A stretch of DNA of 64,000 nt from Sialis fuliginosa (Eukaryota; Arthropoda; Insecta; Megaloptera; Sialidae): contig OY540814.1 of the NCBI GenBank assembly GCA_961205875.1, forward strand, positions 1,612,001-1,676,000, written 5' to 3'. Below, piece by piece: positions 36,001 to 48,000 of the stretch. The position numbers were made by a program, and so were the translations under genes. Position 1 is the stretch's first letter, and the number at the start of each line of letters is the position of its first letter. A model generated the notes under the pieces. It ran no database searches, had not been told where the DNA came from, and was given only the letters and a program-made list of their open reading frames with translations.

Positions 36001-39000
36001 GATCATTCTTACCTGTACTAGGGACACACATAGAAGAACTTTCAGCTTTTATAAAAATCCGAAAGTCTGGCACTCACGGGCTCTTGCTCTATAATAATTA
36101 TATAAAAAATTCTTTCTGGCTAAATCATAAATGTTAAAAAAAATGTATGGAGAATAAATTATAGATAGTAACATACTCGACATTTTTTACCTAAAACATT
36201 TTTTTCTTATTTCAAAAATAATTCGAAAATTCAAAAATTAACAAGAATAAACATCCGTTTTCAGTAATTACATTAAAAAAAATTCATTTGATATAGGTAT
36301 AATGTAGAGAATCTACTATAGTTTATGTCCCATTTATTTTATTCTATTTTATTAGTTTATCAAAAAAATGTCGTAATAAAATAAGAATGACGTATACTAT
36401 TCACTGTTAGGATTACGTATAAGAAAGTCCCGTGGTTCCCAAGACAGATATTTGTATTTACCTTGGCGTAAAGAATTTGATCGTGTAGTAACTGTTCTAA
36501 TTTTATCAACACAGGCAATCCTGTTACAGTTTGGTGTTAACGAGTCATTTAAAAATGATTGATCTTCAATTGGTATGTTTGCTCCGATACCTGGGATATT
36601 ACCCCAAAAAAATCTTGGACGTTGTTGAGGTGAAAACCACTTTGCGTCTATTAAAAATGGTTCACTTTCTAAAAATCTTATTATAAATTTTAATATTAAA
36701 ATTTAGATTTGTAAATTTAAATAATAATAATATTCTTACCTGTTAATTGTGTTTTTAATATCCATCGGCATAGCAGCAACATTTTCAAAAAACCAGAATA
36801 GCTTACGTCCATTATTCCCAAATTCTAATTGTTTTAGTATACGATAAAAATCAAAAAATAATATTCCTGTACCAGTTGCATCTAAAATCATTTTAAATTT
36901 TATATAAGAACTAGCGCATTGGACCCGGTGTTACCCGGGGATATTAATTTAATTAAACATAAATTAATCATCCTCACCCAACATGCTCACCCAACATGCC
37001 CACCCAACATGCTCACAACACACGGTTCACCGTGAATTATTTTTTCCGACTTCATGAAATTTACACAAAATATCCAGAAATTATACGTACACCTAAACTT
37101 AACCTATCGATTAGTGAAAACCGGAATAAAATCCGTTCAGTAGTTATTGAAAAAATCGCGTAAAATTATATTTTCAAACTCCCAGGAAACGCCAGGTCTT
37201 GTCTTAGAATTTGTATGAAAATCGGCAATAATAATTAGCAATAATCATAATAATTAATTTCGATATTTCACCTTTCTTGGAAGTGAAATATTTCTTTATG
37301 TTTCAATTTTCAATTATATTTAATTATTAGCATGTGTCAAAAATCATCTATTTATTCGACATAATATTTGAAAGAGACGTAACCATAGTGCCCTAAATTA
37401 ATAAAATACTGAAACCGTAAATTATAGAATTATATTTTATATAAATGACAGTTGTATGCTCTGACATAATGGAAACAAAAGACGACTTGAAAAAGATTCT
37501 TTTTAGTCTGTTGATGTTAAATCTTAGATTTTCATAAAATATTATTAGCCACGATACTGCTCAGAAAAATTATCTAACTATTGGTGAAAACCGCATAGAA
37601 ATCGGTTCAGTAATTCCCGAGTCTCTAAGTCACATACAAACGAACATTCATTTTTTTATATACAGTGTATTCCAAGTTGATTAAGACATAGGAAATTTAA
37701 CATAATTGGTGCATTTTGAAATGCCGCCACAAAATTTAACAAAATAGTAATTAGTATTTTGTTTTCAAATTTATATCTGCCAAAAAATATTATTATAATT
37801 TTATATCTAGGATGCTTACTTTAATTTCATTCTTTATTAAAATTGAAAACAAAATACTGTTGATTAATTTAAAATTTATCAGTTAGTTTCGAGGCGGCAT
37901 TTCAAAATGCACCAATCACACATCGTTAAATTTAACCAAAGGTTACTACAACACTTTTAATTGTCCCCATGTTAAATTTCCTGTCTTAATCAACTTGGAA
38001 TACACTGTATAGATATGTTATTAATTTATAAAATATTTACCGTAAAGTCCTTTTCTAGCAGGATTGACTAAACTGAGATCATTGCAAGGAGATCCGCCAA
38101 TTAATAAATCAATTGGTGCTAAATCATTTAATTGACTATTCGTTAAATCTTTTACATCTCCGAGATGCTGTACTCTGTCGCCAAAATGTTTCCGGACGAC
38201 ATTGATTGCATCTGAGTTTATTTCACACGATGCAAATAATTCTACATCCATATTCAATTTGTCTAATACAATAAGTCCTGAAACATATAAATGAAAAAAA
38301 TATTTTTTAGATATACAGGGTGTCTAAATAACAGGGGACAGTATGGGGATCTCGGAAACTATAAGAGATAGAAATTCGGTTAAATGAGAGAAAAGTTACC
38401 TTAAAAATGGTGTATTTACATTTCACAAAAATTTCATAGCCTACTAGATATTAGCCAAAAACCATTTTAGTCCGAATTTTTCCATCGTGAATATTTCTTA
38501 AGCGACTTGAAATTTTAGAAAATGTTTCAAATAAATGCTATAGGGTTTAGTATTGTCTATTTAGAAATATTTTTTTAATTTTCAGAAATCTCGTAGTTTT
38601 TGAGATATGAGACTAACTTATGTTTTCTTAAATAGGAGCAATATGAAATTATGTAATTTTTGAACAGAAGATTTTATTACCTTTTCAACGATATGCAACT
38701 AATCTATCTCAAAAAATGATCAAAAAGTATTTTTTATTTATTTAATACATTGTATGATCCAAAGATGGCTATGACAATCAACAATAAGATTAAAAAACAA
38801 CTGAAAATTTACTTTAAACTAACGTAGCGTTAATTAACTATTGTATTAATAAAAAAATACATATTTTTGTGAAATGTAAATACACCATTGTACTGTACCC
38901 TCTTAAAGGTAACTTTTCTCTCATTTTACCGAATCTCTATCTCTTATAGTTTCCGAGTTCCCCATACTGTCCCCTGGTATTTAGACACCCTGTATAGATA

Positions 39001-42000
39001 ATTTTTTTACTATTTTTGTAAATAAAAATTTGTATTACCTGTTCCAATACCATCGAATAATGACAGAACACGAATAGGTTTCTTTGGAGCTGATTTATCT
39101 ATCTCTGGACATGGAATTGTTTGATAGTTTGTATGGAACAGTTTAGAAACCTAAAAAAAATTATTCATTTATTTGGTCTGTAGCCCTAAAAATATGATCC
39201 AAATTTTTGAAGGGAAAAAAGTAGTCATTTTGCCCTTGACCCCCGACCTGCATGAATATTTTATTACTTTCAGGTCTATATTTTTTTACTTTTTTTATAA
39301 AGTGTATAATAGGCATGATGCCTAATTTTAAAAAAACTATTTTATGATGATTTTACGTGTTTCCTATTACCAAAAAAAAATACTTATTTCTGCAGAAAAT
39401 AATACTTATTTCTGCAGAAAATAAAGGTTTAATCACTAAAATTGACCCTTTTAAAACTAATTTTGAATTTGACGTCAAAACGCTCGCAGGTGTCATGGCG
39501 CATTTTTGACGTCACACCTATGTAAACACTCACTGTCAATAATAATAAATCCTTGTTCCATCGCTAACTTTTCTCGGTTTTAGTTTTGGTAACACAAAAC
39601 TGAGCAAATTGATAATTTAAAACCACAAAATAATTTATAAACAGTGCAGATATTAATAAAACAAAAATGATGTTTACTTAGCCGTGACGTCATTTACTCT
39701 GACTGGTGTTTTATCTAACATGGCGGATTGCTGTATTTTGTGTTTTTATTTTAACAAAAATTATATTAATTTCGCTTTTAATATAAAAATAAATACATTT
39801 TTTAGAATCTTTTTAACCCATTTCATTATTTAAAAACATAATTTCAGTGATACTTTGTTAGTGGCATCATGCATGCCAATTGTGATATACCCAGGATTAA
39901 GTTTGGTTAAATAATCCTTTTTTTAATCGGTGTTTCAATTTAATATGATATTTTTATATTTTTTCTTTTTCTTTCATCAATTTTTTATTACTATCAAATT
40001 ATATGAACGTTAAAAATAATTTAATATTTAATACAATAATAAATAATAACAGTATTGACACAATTTACATTACAAATGAACAAATAAATATAGTCTATTC
40101 ATAATCTATTTTTATCACTTTATATAAAAATGATTTACTTATTCGATTTTATAACATCAAAGTTGCGTTAGTTAAATATATATTTTCTGAATGAAAATTT
40201 AACTATGTAGTAAATAATAAAGTGTATGTATGTTAATATCTATACAATACTATACACAGGGGCGCCGACTTGTTAAAAATATTGAGGGGGCCCAATTTTT
40301 TTGACTCCTTTCTTCTTTATATAAGACAAAATAATAATATCGTGTTCCCCCCTCCCCAATAAAGTTGACGTAAGATGGTTTTTTTCATAAACAATTTTTT
40401 TCACGAATTTTGTTTTCGTTTAAGTAATTAATAATTTTATTTATTAACCTAACAAACAGCCAAGATATTTTAATTGTAAAATAACTCTTGACCGTTGCGT
40501 TCATTTCTCAAATAATTTATAAAAATGTATCTGTGATAAAATTATAATAAATTCTTATTATAAAAATTATTTTTAATATAATATAAATGAATCTAAATAT
40601 AAAATAAAATATAATAGAAAAAATTCATGACTGGACGAATGCATTCAGGATGATTGAGAAAAAAAATTTAAGCAAAAAAAAACTTTATATGAACGTGTGC
40701 TACAGTCTTCTAAATATTTTGCCCCAAATTAATTTTTATTTAATATCTTAAGAATGCATTGTGATACAGTTATAAACTTTGATACAGGGTTTAGTATTTT
40801 ATCGACGGGCCGACTAACCCCATACAGTTCCGGTCTAAATTATTATTGGTTGATACTAGAAATCGATTACACTTATTAATACTAAACCGATTATCAAATT
40901 TCATAACTGCATGACAATAGGTTCTCAAGATATTAAATAAAAACTATATTTCGAAAAAATTTCAGAGTGTTATGTAGCTCCATTATGAAAAAATTTCGGA
41001 CACATATTAATATAGAGTTTTTTCCTTAAAATATTTTTCTCAATTAAATATGTCAATTAATGTTTGGCATATACTTTTATTATAATCAACTACACAGGCA
41101 GAAGGCATACATTTATTGGGGGGGGGGGGGTGAGCCCCTCAACCTTTATGTAGTCGGCGCCACTGTATGTTAATATCTATACAATACTATACATATGTAT
41201 ATGCAAAATAAAATTTCTATTAAAAAAATCCAATTATGATATTGAAAAATGTCATTTTAATATCCAATGAAGGAGTTAAAAATTTAAGTTAATTAATTTT
41301 CATATATAATTTCATTACTCTGTTCACCCAGTCTTCTCGTCTCTTCAAATTTCCATTAATTGAATTATCAGGAATATTTTCACATAAAAAACAAGGCCAT
41401 GGGCTACGTTTCAATATTTTTTCCTTTGATCCACTGGAAGTGAGGTTGTCAATACATTTATTACAGTATACTCTGCAAAAACAGAATTTTTAGTAATAGC
41501 ATAATATACATATTATATCGTTAACCAATAATTTATAAAGATTTTAAAATTTAATTTTATAATAATACTAGCTGGGCCCGCTTCGCTCACGTGAACTACG
41601 GAATTATTGTTTAGGATTTAAAAAAAATATATAGTTGAATTAAATACAAGTTATTGTAATAATTACTAATCAACACCTAAATTACTTAACAAAAACGAAT
41701 CAGAAGAAAAAAGTACAAATAATTTGTGTTCTGTTTAAATTTAAATGTTAATTATTGTAAACAAAATAAAGACGATCAGCCAAGGGAATCCGAATATCTA
41801 CCGAGCGTAAACGAATCCAGTCGCTTCGATGCGGCACGACTCCATACATTTAATTGTTAGATATTGGAAAAATAGTTTTTCAACTATTGCGTAAAAATAC
41901 GTTTATTGTAATTTTTATTACATATCTCCACCGTTTTCAGAAAATTGGTTTGATTGAACACAATTTTACTGCTTCGTTTGCACTAATTATTATTAAATCG

Positions 42001-45000
42001 TAAAAAAAACTATTTACCAAATATTTTCTGGAAAAAAATTCAACTAGTAACTATTTCATTGAAAATAGCAACTATTTTTCCAATCTCTAATTATCGTATA
42101 TAAATTTATTTTAAGGTATTTCCTAACCTATACGACCCAATTGGATGCTGTAAAGGGCAAATTATATCTACATTAAGTACTTATGACGATGAAATTATTT
42201 ATTTCGATAAGGATTAATGTTTTGCAGGTCATATATCCACGTAAACAGAACTCAAATATTTTTTTTGTAACATAAAAGCAATCATTGTGACTTAAATATA
42301 AAAATTAGATATATGATGTCGTAGACTTTATTGTAGATCTTTTGATTCTACACAATTCTTTACTATATTATTTTGTTCAATATTGAACGGTTTAGGCAGC
42401 GTACTGCAAAAGGGAGCATCGGCGGAAAACTGTTTCTGACTTGATTTACTATTATCGTCACTGCTTAGTTGTTATGTTACCTAACGTAACAAAATATAGC
42501 CTATAACCTGGCCAGAGAATTAAATTAAAAAAACACGTAAATCGGATAAGTGGTTCTCGAGTGATAAGCGCACTAACGGTCAGACAGACAGAAACACGTT
42601 GAGCTTTATATATATAGATTAATATGTTATTTTTAAAGACCTATTATAATATAATGTTATAATATAATATTATAAATATAAGTAATATTTTTTTATAACT
42701 GATAATAATTAATGTTGGTAATGTTTTTACCAGGGCTTCGGAACTAAACCGAAAACCTAAAACCGGAAAAACCGTTATTTTTTGCCGGAACGAAAACCGA
42801 AATAGAACCGAAATAAAAATATTGGTTTTAACGGTTCAGAACATGTTAAAATACTCACGTTAACATGATCTTATTTCCAACTTCAATTGTCGTTCGGACT
42901 ATCATACAAGTACCTACCATAAAATATTCTAAATTATGGTACAAAATTTTTTTTTAATATAAATAATTTTTTTCTTAATTAATCACCGGAAAAACCGTTA
43001 TTTTTTGCGGAACGAAAACCGGAACCGAACCGAAATATATTTTTTTACTCGAACCGGAACGAAAACCGAAACGAAAAAAATAACGGTTCGAAGCTCTGGG
43101 TTTTACTCTAAAATTAATGAAATTTTTTACCTGCCGCATGATCGTTGATCACAAACAGTAACTTCGCCAGAATGACCACATATTGCGCAATAACACTAAA
43201 AGAATATTTAGTTTTATTTTATTTTACAACATAATAAAATAATAATAACTTACATTTATTCCATCACTTCCAAAGGCATACATGGTGCATTTAATACGAT
43301 CCTAAAAAATGTCAAATTTTTAATAAATACATTTTTTATTTTATTTATTAAATATACATTAGGGTGTCAAAAATTAACAATTTTTTTTCTTCCTATACGT
43401 TAGTTTATGACCTAAAATATATCCTTTCCGAAGGATTACTCTGTAGTTCAATTTTAAGAGATGCCGCAAAGGGGTGTCCCATTTCCCATTTAAGTAACAT
43501 TGAAAAATTATTCTTTAGTACTAAAGTTGATATTACTGGTTTATGATAATGGATAAAAAAATTAAGGATGTCATTTTGTAGAGAATAAAATTAATTTCTA
43601 ATAATGCCAGTTGTCGGCTGGGTCATTTTTTTCCGACAGCTCACAAGGGGAAGCAACAGCACCGTTAATGAGAATTTCAATGAGCTTGTGGTATGTCAAA
43701 CTAGAGCAAAAATAAAAAGACACGTGTCCAACAATTTGATCTCATAGGCCTTAATTACAAAGATAATTAACTTTGAAAATTTGTGTATTCAATATAACCG
43801 TGTATTATGTTCGTGTAATAATGCTGTCGTAAAATCTTGTTTCAATTATTTACACACAAATTAAACCAAATAAAAATATTTTCATTAACTAGTAAATTAC
43901 AGAATTTACTTTTTCAGAATTAAAACCCGAAAATAAAAAAATAGAATGATTTCATATGAAAATATTGATATATACGCCAGTACATAATTATTAATTTGTT
44001 TTAAAGTAAATTTAATTTATTATTGACACAACTCATTAGTTTTTAATTAATAAATTGAAAAGTTTTAATAAAAAACAAACTTGAAAGAAACCACAAACAT
44101 CTATTGTCAATAATAATAATAATAATATATGTATGTATGAGACGCCAGTGCGTTGACCGCAGGGCCGTGTTTCGAGCGAACATAATACACGGTTATATTG
44201 AATACACAAATTTTCAAAGTTAATTATCTTTGTAATTAAGGTCTATGAGATCAAATTGTTGGACACGTGTCTTTTTATTTTTGCTCTAGTTTGACATACC
44301 ACAAGCTCATTGAAATTCTCATTAACCGTGCTGTTGCTTCCCCTTGTCAGTAGTAGGGTAATATATTGCCAATTAATTATTTAATATTAATAGAATATTG
44401 ACGTTAAAATGCTTTTTGTAAAAAAAATATTTAAAACGCTTATAAGTTTTAATTTATTGCATTTACACTTATACCTATCTAGACGTTTTTTATAGAGAAT
44501 TAAATTTCCTAGAAAATTAACGTTTAACTTATTTTTATAAAAATAATAGTTTAGTTGTGCGAGCCTTTTAGACATTAATTTTAACATTTAAATCACTTAG
44601 AATGTCTGTAACTTTTGATACGTTGAATTGAGAATTTTTGTAGAGAATTTAACTTCTACAAAATGATGTCCTTAAAAAATTTTCAACAGTTATATCATCA
44701 ATAAGAAATACCAACTTAAGTACCTACTAAAGTATCATTTTCCCATGTTATTTAAATGGGAAATCCCCCCCCCCTCTTTTGCGGCACCTCTTAAAATTTA
44801 ATTACATGGGCGAGGATTTATTTTAGGTCATAAACTAAATTATTTCATAACGAGAGCGAATATTCATTTTTTGACACACCCTAATATACTTGTTAATCAT
44901 ACCTTACATTTCCCACATACAGAACCATAGAATAGAGGATGATCTTCAAGATCATTTGTATCACTTGAAAAACAGCCGATACAAATACTTGAAATTTCAA

Positions 45001-48000
45001 GTTTACCAATTTTTAAATTTTTAGCAGCATCTATTAGTGAAAATATAGTAGGTGAATTATTTCTTTAAAAGTCTAAATAAAAATATATACCTTTTTGTAT
45101 TTCTGTTAGATCTTCTTCACAAGAAGAATTTTCTTCATTTTTTATTCTAAATTTTTCTAAATCTTTTTTTACTATTTCAGGTACACCTTTAATAAGAATT
45201 AATATATAATAAATAAAATAAAAATACACTCACGGAAAAAATTAAAGGACCACCTAAATTTTTCAAAAAAAAGGCTCATTTTTAAAGTAGTGCCGATAGG
45301 TCAAATATGATCTTTTTTCTACTTATAGGGTATGAAAATTAAAGGAAATTTTATCTTTTTTCGAATTTAGGGATTTTTTTGTGTTATTAAACTTATTTTT
45401 GTGACCAACCCGCGGTTTAATAAAAAATTGATTTTTTTTTGCAATTTTGAAAGTTTCCCACGGGTGTGTTAAATTTTTTTCTAAAATTTCAAGTTAACCA
45501 TTTTGTAGGAAATTTTCTCAGCTTTAAAACGCTTTTTTCAAATTTGTTTTAGCATTTTTTGGTGTCGCAATATTCGAGTTTGAATGAAAAAAGTACCAAA
45601 AAGTTTTAAACGACCATAAAGGGCCTAATTTTAATTATTACTCTTCCTTACTTAATACTGATGTGTATTTCTTCTTTGAGTATAATAATTCCAGTTCTGA
45701 ATTAGCCCAATTAATACATTGGCTCTCTGTCCATTTTTCTGAATCAAGAGATAATAATTTTGCATACTCCTATAAAAATAATCATTAATTTATTAAAATT
45801 TCCCTTGGTAAAAAATGTTCAATTATTTTTCTCAACTTAATTCGTAATAAAGGAAGAATAAATCAGCTGTTCACAACTTGCCTTTAATTAATATCTTTTA
45901 TTTAACTATAATAAACAATAATTTACTCGATTTATATTCTGAATTATTTTGATTTTATATTATTATTCTAGGATTTATTTAAATAAATCATACTATACCT
46001 TTATAGCTAGACAAACTCCTCGATTCCAAATTTTCTTATTATGATTTGAAATTTTTTCTGTCGAATATTTTTCGACAAAACATTCAGAGAAGTTGCAAAT
46101 ATGTTCTGTCTTTACTTCAGAAACCCTGGAATCTCCCCACCAATAAACCCAAACAGAACCTGACACAGCTGTCCGCAATCCTGCATCGGATCCACGCACT
46201 ACAATTGCTGTAAAAAAATTATCAAATTTTATAAAAATAACTATAGATACAGCCGGGACTCGTTTATTGTAAGTCTCGTTTATCGCAAATGCCGAGTTTC
46301 GTTTATTCTAAATTTTTTCCCCTCCTTCACCTCCCCCCATTCTCGAATCATGGCGTAAACGAACATATTTTTGAAATTTTTGTAGAATTAATTAGAGACA
46401 CTTATCACCGTCGTCACTCGTCACCTTGCTCATATTCGAAATTAAAAGTAAAGTAAAATTATTTCACTATCACGATTAACTATTAACGATAAATATTTTA
46501 AATACCAAGGCTTACATACATAGTCTCTATAGATCCTTGACCAATCAGCGTTGGCGCGGGAATTGAAGTTACCAAGAAGACGTATTCAAATGTTATAAAT
46601 GTATACGTAAATTCTATTACGTATACATTTATAACATTTGAATACGTCTCAATTACAAAAAATCCTTCATTTATTCTTGTTTTCGTATTTTTTGATATTT
46701 TAACAACATATACAATCAAATAAGTTCAAATTCGACATAGTAAAATCATAAAGAACTGTCAGAATCACAGAACGTATTGCCAACTTAAGAATAGTAAAAA
46801 TGACACTTCCCGAATAGACAAAATTGTCTGTGATAGCTTTTTCATGATTTTGCAATGTCGAATTTGTACTTCTTTGATTGTATATGTTGTTAAAATAAAA
46901 ATACGAAGACAAGAATAAATTTAGGATTTCTTGTAATTGATATTCTATTATACATTTGGAACATTTGAATACGTTTTCGTGGTGACGTCAATTCCCGCGC
47001 CAACGCTGATTGGTCAAGGATTTATACATAACTTGGTGGGAGCCCCTCTCGACTTAGAATAAACGCGACTTTCTCGTGTCAAACGATTCAGAAGGTTTAA
47101 AATAAATTAGTCCCGACTGTACATGAAAACAAATCACAAATATGCTATTATAACTTTGTATATTATTGTTATCTGTTGAACTGTTTTCACTGTAATAATG
47201 ATAAAGATTACCTTGACGTATTATTTGCTAACAATAATATAGATAAACATTTATCCCCTCCTTCTACCCATTCGAATTTATCAATATACATTTGGAGCGT
47301 TCACGTCTGATCAAAAAACGGAACAACGAGCTTTGATTGGTTGATTCATGGAATTTCTAGTGGAATGTACCAGAAATTAAAAGAATATCATTTTTTAAGC
47401 GTGTAAGGAAATGAGAAAGTAGTAACTAGAAAGAGATAGAAACTAGTGACTAGGCTAACCAAAGAAATTGTATGTTCACTTCATGTTTAGCGTTTCTGCC
47501 AGAACACTAGTTTCTATCTCTTTCTGGTTACTTCTTTCTCACTTCTTTACACGCTTAAAAAATGACATTCTTTAAATTTCTGGTACATTCCACCAGAAAT
47601 TCCATGAATCAACCAATCAAAGCTCGTTGTTCACTGTTTTTGGTTAGTCGTGAACGTGACCATTATTATTATTATTATTATATACTATTCCATTGATTAC
47701 AGCTGTCAGTGGGTTGTCATTTATATTTAGCTTAGCTTTTGCTCCCGAGCAAATTCTTTCTAAAATTTATCATAGATCTGTACTCATAAATCAGAATTAA
47801 CGATAAGTTTGTATATAAAAGGTAATCTACATAATATATACATGTACATATGTATATATATGCTTCTGTGGTATGTAGGGGAAAGTATGGTATATTGGAC
47901 CACCCTTATATCTCGAAAAGTAGTTTTCTGTTTTTTTTTTAAATGGCAACACCGTACGATAGGCGCCTAAATTTATTGCATATCGGCTATATTGTGTAAT

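Larger units (their letters stand above)
32967..36086. mobile_element. 3.1-kb foldback element with about 500-bp TIRs
   Basis: Outer ends CAAGAGCCCGTGAGTGCCAG and CTGGCACTCACGGGCTCTTG. The left arm runs to about 33,465 and the right arm starts at about 35,593. Arm identity is high (for example GAGTGAAACAGAGCGCTTGG and its reverse). No transposase-like frame was found. The central part contains a hAT-like insertion. No target duplication is certain. Confidence 0.7.
32395..36452. mobile_element. F5 element (reversed) opened by a 3.1-kb foldback
   Basis: 32,395-32,960 and 36,110-36,452 are the reverse complement of the two parts of the F5 copy at 21,338-22,249. They are separated by the foldback 32,967-36,086. 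Its far end (TTCCCAAGACAGATATTT) abuts the exon 12 donor. Confidence 0.65.

Noticed and set aside
36974-37013. Short tandem CTCACCCAACATG units as a possible CRISPR-like array
   Set aside because: Units are adjacent without spacers, and the genome is eukaryotic. It is a minisatellite inside a retroposon-like repeat.
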